Shown here: positions 6,520 to 14,086 of the stretch, in pieces
How positions within the stretch are numbered: the first letter of the stretch is position 1
Layout of the letters: every line of letters starts with the position of its first letter
Source of the DNA: Actinomycetota bacterium
GTDB lineage: Bacteria; Desulfobacterota; Deferrimicrobia; Deferrimicrobiales; Deferrimicrobiaceae
NCBI GenBank assembly: GCA_016844415.1
Contig: JAENIX010000012.1
Coordinates: 1 to 14,086, forward strand
Direction of reading: 5' to 3'
DNA: 14,086 bases
Made by a program: the position numbers and the translations under genes
Notes under the pieces: generated by a model
The model's database searches: none
What the model was told of the DNA's origin: nothing
What the model saw: the letters and a program-made list of their open reading frames with translations, nothing else

Positions 6520-6983
6520 AACGGATTCACCTCGAGTGGATCCCTGCACGCTTCCAGGAGATCCGATACCGTTTTGCTCCCCGGCGGCACTACCGCCGAA
6601 GCGGCTATTTCCGAGGCGGGCAGCAGGCAGAATCGGCGTAACGCCATCCGGGGATGGGGAACGACGAGGTCCGGCCTTCGCACCACCCTGTCTCCCATAA
6701 GAAGTATGTCCACGTCCAGCTCCCTCGGTCCCCATCTTTCCCTCGTTTTCCTCCCCGCAGACGCCTCCACTTCCTTCACGAACGCCAGCAGCCTGCCCGG
6801 CGAAAGACCGCACTTCCCGCGGACCGCGACGTTCAGGAACCGCCGCTGCCCCTTCTTTCCCCACGGCTCCGATTCATATACGCGGGAAACACGCAAGATC
6901 TCCACTTCACGGGAGATCAGATCGATGCCTTCCCTCAGCCGTTTTTCCCGCCTCCCGACATTGCTGCCCAGCAGGAGGAGCAC
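6516..6983 (-). CDS. folK: 2-amino-4-hydroxy-6-hydroxymethyldihydropteridine pyrophosphokinase (HPPK)
   Basis: This enzyme transfers pyrophosphate from ATP to 6-hydroxymethyl-7,8-dihydropterin, an early step of folate synthesis in the cytosol. The 155-residue product starts at GTG 6983. No ATG is available near the conserved N-terminus, and the ribosome site is weak, so translation may depend on coupling to dapL, whose stop is 20 bp upstream. Family motifs are in order: LLLGSNVG, VSRVYESEPWG, RERWGPRELDVDILLMG (Asp90 and Asp92 are the Mg-binding pair) and VVPHPRMALRRFCLLPASEI. The length matches stand-alone HPPK. Its stop overlaps the start of the TPR lipoprotein. Confidence 0.93.
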   Translation of the reverse strand: MLLLLGSNVGRREKRLREGIDLISREVEILRVSRVYESEPWGKKGQRRFLNVAVRGKCGLSPGRLLAFVKEVEASAGRKTRERWGPRELDVDILLMGDRVVRRPDLVVPHPRMALRRFCLLPASEIAASAVVPPGSKTVSDLLEACRDPLEVNPL

Positions 6984-7003
6984 GTCGCCCTGAGGAGGCC
7001 CGG

Positions 7004-8173
7004 CTAGAACCCGATCTTCCTTATCCTTTCGATCGCTTCCCGTATCCGCCCTTTCTCTTTGGTCAGCGCCATCCGGATATACCCTTCGCCGCTCGCGCCG
7101 AATCCGTTTCCCGGCGTCGTCACGATTCCGGCCCTGGTGAGCAGGTGCTCGCAGAAGGACGACGAAGTATATCCCTTCGGCACCGGGATCCACACGTAGA
7201 ACGTGGCCCGGGGCGTCACCGGGTCCAGGCCCAGTGAGCGCAGGCCCGGCAGGAGAACGTCCCTGCGTTCCTGGTACGTCTTCCTGATGGCGTCGGCGGC
7301 CTCCTCGCCGGACTCAAGCGCGGCGATGCCGGCACACTGAATGGCCTGGAAGACCCCGCTGTCCACGTTGGTCTTCACCTTCCCCAGCCCTCCCACGAGC
7401 TCCGGGTTACCCACCGCAAACCCGATGCGCCAGCCCGTCATGTTGTAGGTCTTGGACAATGAGTGGAACTCTATGCAGCGCTTCTTCGAACCCGGAAGCT
7501 CGAGGATGCTCATCGGCTTCACGCCGTCGAAGTAGATTTCCGTGTACGCGACGTCGTGGGCCACGACAAGGTCGTGCTCCTCGGCGAAGGCGAGAACCTT
7601 CCGGTAGAACGACCTGTCGGCGACCGCCGATGTCGGGTTGTTCGGGTAGTTGATGAACAGGATTTTCGCTTTCGCAAGGACGCGGGCGGGGATCCTGTCC
7701 AGCTGCGGCAGGAAGCCGTTCTCCCGCTTCAGCGGCATGAAGTGGGACTTCCCGCCGGAGAACATCGTGGCGATGTGGTACACGGGGTACCCGGGGTCGG
7801 GGACAAGAACGACGTCTCCCGGATTGACGAAGGCCAGAGGGAAATGGGCGATCCCTTCCTTGGAGCCGATGAGCGCCACCACTTCGTTTGCGGGATCGAG
7901 CGACACGCCGAACCGCTCGCCGTACCACTTCGCCGCCGCGGCCCGGAACTCGGGCAGCCCTTCGTAGGAAGGGTACTGGTGATTCGCGGGCACCGCCGCC
8001 TCCCGCTTCATCCTGTTCACGATGAATCCGGGCGTAGGGTGGTCCGGGTCCCCCACCCCGAGGTCGATGATGTCCATCCCCCTGGCCCGCACCTCCTGCT
8101 TCTTCCGGTCGAGCTCGGCGAACAGGTACGGCGGAAGCGCCTGGATCCGGCGCGAAAGCGTGAAGCGGCTCAT
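7004..8173 (-). CDS. dapL: LL-diaminopimelate aminotransferase
   Basis: This PLP enzyme converts tetrahydrodipicolinate directly to LL-diaminopimelate with glutamate as donor, bypassing DapD, DapC and DapE. The 389-residue protein is a class I/II aminotransferase: LGVGDPDHPTP near the N-terminus, NYPNNPT (175-181), Asp207 and Tyr210 in AHDVAYTE, the PLP lysine Lys241 in SLSKTYNMTGWRIGF, and Arg367 in GYIRMAL for the substrate carboxylate. Aspartate aminotransferases share these motifs. The DapL assignment rests on the neighbours dapF, dapA, dapB and lysA and on the absence of dapD and dapE here. AAGGAG lies 12 bases before the start, a rather long spacing. Confidence 0.87.
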   Translation of the reverse strand: MSRFTLSRRIQALPPYLFAELDRKKQEVRARGMDIIDLGVGDPDHPTPGFIVNRMKREAAVPANHQYPSYEGLPEFRAAAAKWYGERFGVSLDPANEVVALIGSKEGIAHFPLAFVNPGDVVLVPDPGYPVYHIATMFSGGKSHFMPLKRENGFLPQLDRIPARVLAKAKILFINYPNNPTSAVADRSFYRKVLAFAEEHDLVVAHDVAYTEIYFDGVKPMSILELPGSKKRCIEFHSLSKTYNMTGWRIGFAVGNPELVGGLGKVKTNVDSGVFQAIQCAGIAALESGEEAADAIRKTYQERRDVLLPGLRSLGLDPVTPRATFYVWIPVPKGYTSSSFCEHLLTRAGIVTTPGNGFGASGEGYIRMALTKEKGRIREAIERIRKIGF

Positions 8174-8201
8174 GATGATGTCTCACTCCTTGAAAGTGAT
8201 G

Positions 8202-8966
8202 TCATTGCGCTACAACGCGGTTGGTCAGGGGTCCGATCCCTTCCACATCCACCGTCATGACGTCGCCGACCTTTACCGCACCTACCCCGGGAGGCGTCCC
8301 GGTGGCGATCACGTCTCCGGGGAAAAGCGTCATGACGTGCGAGACGAATTCGACGAGCCGGTATACGGACGCCGCCATCTCCCTGGTGTTTCCGTCCTGC
8401 TTCGTCTCTCCGTTGACAATGCACCGGACCCGCAGGGCGGCAGGATCCATCTCCGTCTCGATCCACGGCCCGATCGGCGCAAACGTGTCGAACCCCTTCG
8501 CGCGGGCGTACAGTCCGTCCTTGACCTGCAGGTCGCGCGCGGTCACGTCGTTGATGCAGGTGTACCCCAATATGAAGGACCGCGCCTCCCGCTCACCTAC
8601 ATCCCTGGCCGTCCTGCCGATGACGACCGCCAGCTCCGCCTCGTAATCCACCCGCTGCGACGACCGCGGATACACCACGTCCCCTCCGGGGTGGTTCAAG
8701 GCCGAGGGCGACTTGAGAAAAATCAGCGGCTCTTCAGGAATCTTCTTTCCCATCTCGCGCGCGTGGTCCTTGTAGTTCAGTCCCACCGCCACGATCTTGG
8801 AGGGAAGTACCGGCGCAAGCAGGCTGACCGCGGAAAGATGGAAGCGGCTCCCGGTGAAGCGGATGCCTGAAAAAGGAAGGCCATGAATCTCGCGGATCTC
8901 TTCGCCGTCCTCGCCAAGCACACCGTATCCGTTCCTTCCCGACTCCTCGAACCGGACGATCTTCAT
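8202..8966 (-). CDS. Fumarylacetoacetate hydrolase (FAH)-family protein
   Basis: The product has 254 residues. The C-terminal FAH fold begins near residue 56 (IVAVGLNYKDHA) and carries the metal ligands Glu109 and Glu111 in DYEAELAVVIG and Asp140 in CINDVTARDLQ, with PFDT-like KGFDTFAPIGPW and TGTPPGVG later. This matches the FAHD1/YcgM-type group: acylpyruvase, oxaloacetate decarboxylase or hydroxyhepta-dienedioate isomerase. The exact substrate cannot be read. The ATG overlaps the dapB stop (ATGA) and the gene sits between dapB and dapL, so it is co-expressed with lysine synthesis. It could remove oxaloacetate or keto by-products, but that is speculation. Confidence 0.88.
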   Translation of the reverse strand: MKIVRFEESGRNGYGVLGEDGEEIREIHGLPFSGIRFTGSRFHLSAVSLLAPVLPSKIVAVGLNYKDHAREMGKKIPEEPLIFLKSPSALNHPGGDVVYPRSSQRVDYEAELAVVIGRTARDVGEREARSFILGYTCINDVTARDLQVKDGLYARAKGFDTFAPIGPWIETEMDPAALRVRCIVNGETKQDGNTREMAASVYRLVEFVSHVMTLFPGDVIATGTPPGVGAVKVGDVMTVDVEGIGPLTNRVVAQ

Positions 8967-9775
8967 TTCGCCGGCAATCCGAGCACGGCGCGCATGTCGT
9001 ACAGGCCGGCGGACTTTCCCGCAACCCAGGCGGCGGCGCGGACCGCTCCGCGGGCGAACGTCTCCCTGCTGTGCGCGCGATGGGTGATCTCGAACCGTTC
9101 ACCTATTCCGCCGAAGACGAGCGTGTGCTCCCCGACGACGTCGCCTGCGCGCACGGCGAACACCCCGATCTCCTTCCGGGTGCGTTCGCCGACCATCCCC
9201 TGCCGGCCGTAGATTCCCGCATCCTTCATGTCGCGACCGAGAGCCCCCGCGACGGCGTCGGCGAGCTTCACGGCGGTTCCCGATGGGGAATCCTTCTTGT
9301 AGCGGTGGTGGACCTCGACGATCTCCACGTCGTATTCGTCTCCCAGCACCTTCGCCACGTCCGCGGCCACCTGGAACATCAGGTTGACGCCGACGCTCAT
9401 GTTGGGCGAAAGGACGCACGGGATAACTTTCGCGGCGTCCCTCACTTCCGCCTGCTGCTCCGGCGTGAGCCCCGTGCTTCCGATGACGATCGCCTTCCCG
9501 GCGGCCGCAGCCTGGCGCGCATGCGTGACGGACGAAGATGCGTGGGTGAAATCGATCGCCACGTCGGCCGACGCGATCGCCTTCGGGAAGTCGTCGGTCA
9601 CCTTCACTCCGGCCTTGCCTGCGCCTGCCGCCTCGAAAGCGTCCAGGCCCAGCAGCGGGTGCCCCTTCGCCTCCACGGCGCCGGACAGCTCAAGCCCGAA
9701 CGGGCGCTCCTTCATGACGGCGAGGATAGCCCTTCCCATCCTTCCCATCGCCCCGCAAACCAGGACGCGCGCCAT
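8963..9775 (-). CDS. dapB: 4-hydroxy-tetrahydrodipicolinate reductase
   Basis: This enzyme reduces the DapA product to tetrahydrodipicolinate with NAD(P)H. The 270-residue product has the start at 9775 supported by the N-terminal nucleotide-binding motif CGAMGRMGR. An upstream extension of the open frame overlaps dapA and is not real. Other motifs are DFTHASSS, GSTGLTPEQ, SPNMSVGVN and the catalytic block EVHHRYKKDSPSGTA, with His156 and Lys160 equivalent to the E. coli catalytic pair. The 8-bp gap after dapA and the ATGA overlap with the FAH-family gene indicate tight co-translation. Confidence 0.96.
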   Translation of the reverse strand: MARVLVCGAMGRMGRAILAVMKERPFGLELSGAVEAKGHPLLGLDAFEAAGAGKAGVKVTDDFPKAIASADVAIDFTHASSSVTHARQAAAAGKAIVIGSTGLTPEQQAEVRDAAKVIPCVLSPNMSVGVNLMFQVAADVAKVLGDEYDVEIVEVHHRYKKDSPSGTAVKLADAVAGALGRDMKDAGIYGRQGMVGERTRKEIGVFAVRAGDVVGEHTLVFGGIGERFEITHRAHSRETFARGAVRAAAWVAGKSAGLYDMRAVLGLPAK

Positions 9776-9783
9776 ATCGATCC

Positions 9784-10656
9784 CTACACCAGCCGCATGT
9801 CGGAAAGGACGCTGGCCAGCTTCTTCCGGCCGGCGTCGGACATGGGGCACATAGGCAGGCGAAACTCCTCCCGGATCATCCTCATCATCGCAAGCGAGGT
9901 TTTCGCCGGGATCGGGTTGGTCTCGATGAACAGGACGTGGAACAGCGGCCAGAGCCGGTAGTGGATCTCGCGGGCACGGGAGAGCTCTCCCATCACGAAA
10001 GCGTCGTACAGATCCGCCATCGCCTTCGGCGCCACGTTCGATGTCACGGAAATGACCCCTTTCGCCCCGAGAGCCATCATCGGGAAAAACAGGCCGTCGT
10101 CTCCCGAAAGCACGCAGAATTTCTTGGGGGTCATCCGGAGAATGTCGCAGACCTGCGCCAGATTCCCCGACGCCTCCTTCACTCCCACGATATTCTTCAC
10201 CTCCGCGAGGCGCGCCACCGTCTCGGCGGCCATGTTCACCCCGGTCCGCCCGGGGACGTTGTAGAGGACGATGGGAATGTCGGAGGACTCGGCAACCGCG
10301 CGGAAGTGGCGGTAGAGCCCCTCCTGCATCGGCTTGTTGTAGTACGGGGTGATGACGAGGGCTCCGTCGGCGCCCGCCTTCTTCGCGTACCGGGTCAGCT
10401 CGATCGCCTCTTTCGTGTTGTTCGAGCCCGTTCCCGCGATCACCGGAACACGTCCGTCGACCGACTCGATGACGATGTCGATGACCGCCTTGTGCTCGTC
10501 GTGCGACAGCGTCGCCGACTCTCCCGTCGTCCCGCACGGCACGATCCCGTCCGTACCGTTGCGGATCTGGAAATCGACCAGCTTCTTAAGGGATTTCCTG
10601 TCCACCTTCCCGTTCAGAAACGGCGTGACCGTCGCGACTATGGCCCCGTGAAACAT
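9784..10656 (-). CDS. dapA: 4-hydroxy-tetrahydrodipicolinate synthase
   Basis: This enzyme condenses pyruvate with aspartate semialdehyde, the first committed lysine step. The 290-residue product starts at 10656 (MFHGAIVATVTPF), with a GGAGGGGGAG ribosome site upstream. It contains GTTGES (Thr43-Thr44), ITPYYNKP with Tyr106, YNVPGRTG with Tyr132, and the Schiff-base Lys160 in VGVKEASG. These correspond to the E. coli Thr44, Tyr107, Tyr133 and Lys161. The length is standard. Many DapA enzymes are feedback-inhibited by lysine, which cannot be judged here. It lies 17 bp after dapF. Confidence 0.96.
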   Translation of the reverse strand: MFHGAIVATVTPFLNGKVDRKSLKKLVDFQIRNGTDGIVPCGTTGESATLSHDEHKAVIDIVIESVDGRVPVIAGTGSNNTKEAIELTRYAKKAGADGALVITPYYNKPMQEGLYRHFRAVAESSDIPIVLYNVPGRTGVNMAAETVARLAEVKNIVGVKEASGNLAQVCDILRMTPKKFCVLSGDDGLFFPMMALGAKGVISVTSNVAPKAMADLYDAFVMGELSRAREIHYRLWPLFHVLFIETNPIPAKTSLAMMRMIREEFRLPMCPMSDAGRKKLASVLSDMRLV

Positions 10657-10673
10657 CTTTGTCTCCCCCTCCA

Positions 10674-11501
10674 CTAATAGCGGTACGATTCCCGGTACAT
10701 GACTCCGTCGCAGGACCACGAGGTGTCTCCCTCCAGGTAGACCTCCCCGAATCCATCCCTTTCCGTATCGAAGTGAATCGTGAGCGTTTCCCCGCCGCGC
10801 GTCCGGATCCGGACCGGCGGCCTGGCATGACCGTGCAGCGCGGAAAGTATCCCTGCCGCCACGGCGCCGGTCCCGCATGCAAGCGTCTCGCCTTCGACCC
10901 CTCGCTCGTAGGTGCGGATATTCACATCTCCGTTCCCTACCCGGACGAAGTTCACGTTCGTCCCGCGGGGGGCGAAGACGCGGTGCGTGCGGATCCCCTT
11001 TCCCGTCCCCATGAGGTCGATCTTCTCCAGGTCGCGGACGAACAGTACGGCGTGCGGCACCCCGGTATTGAGGAACGAATATGCGATCTTCTTTCCTCCC
11101 AGCGTGAGGGACCTCGACAAAGCGAGGCCGTGAGGCGGCGTCATCTGGAGCTTGACCCGCCGCCCCGAAACCTCCGCCCGGATGAGCCCCGCGTCGGTTT
11201 CGAACCCGAGAGTCCTGCCCGCGATCTTCCTCTCCACGGCGAAGCGCGCGGCGCAACGTCCGCCGTTTCCGCACATCTCGGCCCGGGAGCCGTCCGCGTT
11301 GAAGAACCGCCAGCGGAAGTCCGCGCGGCGCGAATTTTCGATGAAGATCACCCCGTCGGCGCCGAGAGAGCGGGAACGGTCGCAGACTTTCACGACGAAC
11401 GAGGGAAGGCCGACGCCGCGCATTATCCCCTGCCTGTTGTCGATCAGCAGGAAGTCGTTCCCGCTGCCGTTTATCTTGGAAAACGGAATTCCGTTCTTCA
11501 T
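10674..11501 (-). CDS. dapF: Diaminopimelate epimerase
   Basis: This enzyme interconverts LL- and meso-diaminopimelate, feeding both lysine and peptidoglycan. The 275-residue product starts at 11501, with GGAG 5 bases upstream. It carries INGSGNDF near the N-terminus and the two catalytic cysteines: Cys77 in AEMCGNGGRC and Cys209 in ETLACGTGA. Both are intact, so the cofactor-free epimerase should be active. It follows lysA after a 58-bp gap, the largest in the operon. That gap contains TACAAT and a small GAATT-N8-AATTC repeat but no convincing promoter. Confidence 0.96.
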   Translation of the reverse strand: MKNGIPFSKINGSGNDFLLIDNRQGIMRGVGLPSFVVKVCDRSRSLGADGVIFIENSRRADFRWRFFNADGSRAEMCGNGGRCAARFAVERKIAGRTLGFETDAGLIRAEVSGRRVKLQMTPPHGLALSRSLTLGGKKIAYSFLNTGVPHAVLFVRDLEKIDLMGTGKGIRTHRVFAPRGTNVNFVRVGNGDVNIRTYERGVEGETLACGTGAVAAGILSALHGHARPPVRIRTRGGETLTIHFDTERDGFGEVYLEGDTSWSCDGVMYRESYRY

Positions 11502-11559
11502 CCGATCTCCGAATTGAAAGAATAATTCCTGTAAATTGTAGCAGATCCGGGATGCATCC

Positions 11560-12864
11560 TTACAGAATCCGCCCCCGCTTCTTCCCGCGTCCGAGAAGGA
11601 ACGTGGCCGTCCGCTCCCCTTTCGAGAGATCGCGCGGGCCTTCCCTTTCACGGACCACTTCGAACCTCCTCCCGGAGATCATGACCTCGGCCGCCCTGGG
11701 ACGCGAATTGTAGTTGGACGACATCGAGAACCCGTATGCCCCGGCGCTCATGACTGCGAGGAGGTCCCCCGACCGGTAAAGGGGGAGCCTGCGGTCCTTC
11801 GCAAGGAAATCCCCCGACTCGCAGACCGGCCCGACCACATCCGTCAAGGCCCTCTTCTCCGGCGCGCGCCCGACGGGGACGACGGCGTGATACGAGCCGT
11901 AGAGGGAAGGCCTGGCCAGGTCGTTCATGGCCGCATCCACGATGAGGAAGCGTTTCTTCCCCTTTCCCGCCGTGGCGGGCGCGTCCTTCGTGTAAAGCAC
12001 TCGTGTCAGCAGGATCCCCGCGTTGCCCACGAGCACCCTGCCGGGCTCGAGCACCAGGGTGACGGCAAGTCCCGAGAACGCGCGCACGACCGCGTCCGCG
12101 TACTGCTTCGGATGAGGAGGGAGCTCGTCGTTGTAGGTGATTCCCAGGCCGCCGCCGATGTCCACCAGCCGTATGGGCATCCCCTTGCGCAGGAGCTTTT
12201 CCACCAGGAGCCGGACCCTCTCCGCGGCGTCGACGAACGGGGAGATCTCGGTCAGCTGGGAGCCGATGTGGCAGTCGACGCCCACGACCTCGATGTTTTT
12301 CCTCCTTGCCGCCCACTCGTAGTCACGCATCGCCTGGCCGATGTGGATCCCGAACTTGTTCTTCTTGAGCCCCGTGGATATGTACGGATGCGTCTTCGGG
12401 TCGACGTCCGGATTCACCCGGATCGAGATCGGGGCGCGCTTCCGCATGCGGCCGGCCACCGAGTCTATCGTCTCCAGCTCCTCGCGGGATTCCACGTTGA
12501 ACATGAGGATCCCGCAGCGCAGGGCTTCCTCGATCTCCCAGATGTGCTTCCCCACCCCCGAGTAGACGATCTTCGAGGGAGGCGCGCCGGCGGCGAGCGC
12601 CCGGGAAAGCTCGCCGGCCGACACGATGTCCACCCCGCTGCCCAGGTTCGTGAACGTCCGGATCACCGACCCGTTGGAGTTAGCCTTCATCGAGTAGCAG
12701 ATGAGGTGCGGCATCCCCGAGAACGCCTCGTCGAACACCCGGTAATGGTGTGAGAGCGTGGCGTGGCTGTACACGTACGCGGGGGTACCTACCGTCTCCG
12801 CGATCCTGCGCAGCGGCACCGCCTCGCAGTGAAGCTCCCCCCGCCTTGCCTCGAAATGATGCAT
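11560..12864 (-). CDS. lysA: Diaminopimelate decarboxylase
   Basis: This PLP enzyme makes L-lysine from meso-diaminopimelate. The 434-residue product starts at 12864 and has a strong GAGGTGAT site 5 bases upstream. The PLP lysine is Lys60 in CYSMKANSN. Further motifs are GSGVDIVSAGEL, RVNPDVDPKTHPYISTG, GVDCHIGSQLTE, VDIGGGLGITY, LEPGRVLVGNAG and GPVCESGDFLAKDR, where Cys348 is the conserved active-site cysteine donated across the dimer, followed by GAYGFSMSSNYNSRPR. The C-terminus is a short basic tail. It comes 10 bp after the small lipoprotein gene. Confidence 0.96.
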   Translation of the reverse strand: MHHFEARRGELHCEAVPLRRIAETVGTPAYVYSHATLSHHYRVFDEAFSGMPHLICYSMKANSNGSVIRTFTNLGSGVDIVSAGELSRALAAGAPPSKIVYSGVGKHIWEIEEALRCGILMFNVESREELETIDSVAGRMRKRAPISIRVNPDVDPKTHPYISTGLKKNKFGIHIGQAMRDYEWAARRKNIEVVGVDCHIGSQLTEISPFVDAAERVRLLVEKLLRKGMPIRLVDIGGGLGITYNDELPPHPKQYADAVVRAFSGLAVTLVLEPGRVLVGNAGILLTRVLYTKDAPATAGKGKKRFLIVDAAMNDLARPSLYGSYHAVVPVGRAPEKRALTDVVGPVCESGDFLAKDRRLPLYRSGDLLAVMSAGAYGFSMSSNYNSRPRAAEVMISGRRFEVVREREGPRDLSKGERTATFLLGRGKKRGRIL

Positions 12865-12874
12865 CGGATCACCT

Positions 12875-13012
12875 CTACGAATGATGAATGAGAAATACCG
12901 TGCCGGACGTCTGCAGCGGCTCCGGCTTCGCCTTGCGGCCGCAGCCGTGCGCGGCGCACAGCGCCACGATCAGAAGCAGGCCTGCGCAGGCCCTCCGGAT
13001 CCGACCGCTCAT
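12875..13012 (-). CDS. Small LppL/LptM-like lipoprotein (45 aa)
   Basis: This short gene is easily missed. It starts at ATG 13012, overlapping the argH stop (ATGA), and ends at TAG 12877-12875. The product begins MSGRIRRACAG, has a hydrophobic run LLLIVALCAA and then HGCGRKAKPEPL. Cys24 is the probable lipidated residue, which leaves a 22-residue mature peptide. Ala at -3 and His at -2 make the lipobox weak. The Cys-Gly-x-Lys...Pro-Leu pattern echoes the CG-x-KGPL-x-x-P motif of LppL and of LptM (YifL), which helps assemble the LPS transporter LptD. The order lipoprotein-lysA-dapF is the same as lppL-lysA-dapF in Pseudomonas, and E. coli yifL also precedes dapF. The function here is inferred. 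Confidence 0.72.
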   Translation of the reverse strand: MSGRIRRACAGLLLIVALCAAHGCGRKAKPEPLQTSGTVFLIHHS

Positions 13013-14086
13013 TTTTTCTTCAGCTCTTCGAGGCGCCGCCTAACCGTCGCCGGACCGGTCCCGCCACGGGTGTTCCGGAGGCGGACGGAGTGTGAAAGCG
13101 AGATGGCGTCCCGGACGTCCTCCCCGATCGCCGGGTGGAAGGACCGCAGTTCCTTAAGACCCAAATCCTTGAGCCGCTTTCCACCCTCCTCGCAGAAACG
13201 GACGATCCTGCCAGTGATCTCGTGGGCTTTCCGGAATGGGACCCCCTTCCGCGCCAGGTAGTCCGCCAGATCGGTCGCGGTGAGGAACCCGTCGTCGCAG
13301 GCGGCGCGCATCCGTTCTTCGTTCACGGTCATCCCCTCGAGGAGAAGAGCCGCGCCGATGAGCGACTCCTTGACGGTGCGCGCGGAATCGAACACGGGTT
13401 CCTTGTCCTCCTGCATGTCCCGGTTGTATGAAAGGGGAAGGCCTTTCATGAGGGTGAGCAGGTTCACCAGGTTGCCGTAAGCGCGGCCCGTCTTTCCCCG
13501 GATCAACTCGGCGACATCGGGGTTCTTCTTCTGCGGCATGATGCTGCTGCCGGTGCAGAGCTTGTCCGGAAGGGAGATAAAGCCGAACTCGGCGGAAGAC
13601 CAGTAGACCATTTCCTCGGTCAGGCGGGACAGGTGCATCATCGCCACCGCGCAGGCGAACAGGAAGTCGGCGACGAAGTCGCGGTCGGAAACGGCGTCGA
13701 TGCTGTTCTCGCATACGCCGTCCATTCCGAGCTCCCGCGCCACGGATTCCCTGTCCAGCGGGAACGTCGTCCCCGCAAGCGCACCAGCCCCAAGCGGCGA
13801 GACGTTGGCTCGCCGCCTCGCGTCCCTGAAGCGCTCCTCGTCGCGCGTGAACATCTCGTGGTACGCCAGCAGGTGATGGGAGAAGAGGACCGGCTGCGCC
13901 CTCTGGATGTGCGTGTAGCCTGGCATCACGACGCCTAAGCCCTCCTCGGCCCGGAGGAGGATCCTTTCCTTTACCTTTCCGGCCAAGGCGAGTATGCCGT
14001 CGATCTCGTCACGCAGGTAGAGCCGCAGGTCGAGGGCGACCTGGTCGTTGCGGCTTCTCCCGGTGTGCAGCTTTCCGCCCGATTTT
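13009..14086 (-). CDS. argH: Argininosuccinate lyase, N-terminus beyond the window
   Basis: This enzyme splits argininosuccinate into arginine and fumarate, the last step of arginine synthesis. About 358 residues are visible; roughly the first 100 of the usual 460 are missing past the right edge. The first visible residues include GGKLHTGRSRNDQVA, a hallmark of the family. MPGYTHIQRAQP supplies the catalytic His, and the signature loop GSSIMPQKKNPD contains the catalytic Ser. The C-terminus ends in LEELKKK, and the TGA is shared with the ATG of the small lipoprotein gene. It is the first visible gene of the lysine operon; the promoter is outside the window. Confidence 0.96.
   Translation of the reverse strand, partial: KSGGKLHTGRSRNDQVALDLRLYLRDEIDGILALAGKVKERILLRAEEGLGVVMPGYTHIQRAQPVLFSHHLLAYHEMFTRDEERFRDARRRANVSPLGAGALAGTTFPLDRESVARELGMDGVCENSIDAVSDRDFVADFLFACAVAMMHLSRLTEEMVYWSSAEFGFISLPDKLCTGSSIMPQKKNPDVAELIRGKTGRAYGNLVNLLTLMKGLPLSYNRDMQEDKEPVFDSARTVKESLIGAALLLEGMTVNEERMRAACDDGFLTATDLADYLARKGVPFRKAHEITGRIVRFCEEGGKRLKDLGLKELRSFHPAIGEDVRDAISLSHSVRLRNTRGGTGPATVRRRLEELKKK

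Noticed and set aside
6520..6864. Open extension upstream of the TPR lipoprotein
   Set aside because: It overlaps folK, and the signal peptide with its ribosome site starts at 6519.
7463..8260. 265-codon plus-strand open frame antisense to dapL
   Set aside because: Complementary shadow of a well-supported gene with no family resemblance.
9776..10537. Open extension upstream of dapB in the same frame
   Set aside because: It overlaps dapA in another frame, is arginine-rich and low-complexity, and DapB homology begins at MARVLVCGAMGRMG.
10657..11274. Open extension upstream of dapA
   Set aside because: It is a shadow of dapF; the DapA N-terminus and ribosome site are at 10656.
11502..11559. 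Internal promoter or lysine riboswitch between lysA and dapF
   Set aside because: TACAAT has no matching -35 at the right spacing, and 58 bp is far too short for a lysine riboswitch.

Overview
The window reads as a high-GC, Gram-negative bacterial chromosome segment, most likely from the Geobacter/Desulfuromonadota (former Deltaproteobacteria) neighbourhood. That placement is an inference. It rests on a run argH - small lipoprotein - lysA - dapF - dapA - dapB - dapL, which uses the DapL (LL-diaminopimelate aminotransferase) shortcut, and on a CCG-domain iron-sulfur oxidoreductase of the type that works with electron-transfer flavoprotein. No RNA gene, CRISPR array, insertion sequence or phage gene was seen.

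Left part (1-5931), catabolic and regulatory. The window opens inside a plus-strand membrane-type Fe-S oxidoreductase resembling ETF:menaquinone oxidoreductases (2-1273). An AT-rich 163-bp gap follows, carrying two related palindromes. It precedes a plus-strand gene (1437-3056) that joins an N-terminal helix-turn-helix to an ADP-ribosylglycohydrolase (DraG-like) domain whose metal-binding motifs are degenerate; this is the most unusual gene here. Running towards it on the minus strand are a TetR/FadR-type regulator (4208-4834) and an MCAD-like acyl-CoA dehydrogenase (3043-4211), coupled by an ATGA overlap. The dehydrogenase is broken by an exact 20-bp tandem duplication. A perfect 7-4-7 palindrome upstream of the TetR gene has the same arms as the Bacillus FadR operator, so fatty-acid-responsive control is likely. 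An IclR-family regulator (4939-5718) lies upstream with its own palindromic promoter.

Right part (5932-14086), biosynthetic. Ten genes are tightly packed on the minus strand. In transcription order they are argH (partial), an LppL/LptM-like small lipoprotein, lysA, dapF, dapA, dapB, a fumarylacetoacetate-hydrolase-family enzyme, dapL, folK and a TPR lipoprotein. Several neighbours overlap by ATGA, and the largest gap is 58 bp, so this is probably one operon. DapA, DapB, DapL, DapF and LysA together take aspartate semialdehyde to L-lysine and supply meso-diaminopimelate for peptidoglycan. ArgH makes arginine and FolK serves folate synthesis. The promoter of this operon lies beyond the right edge.

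No gap without a gene exceeds 300 bp. The two largest are 1274-1436 and 5719-5931, and both hold regulatory-looking palindromes.
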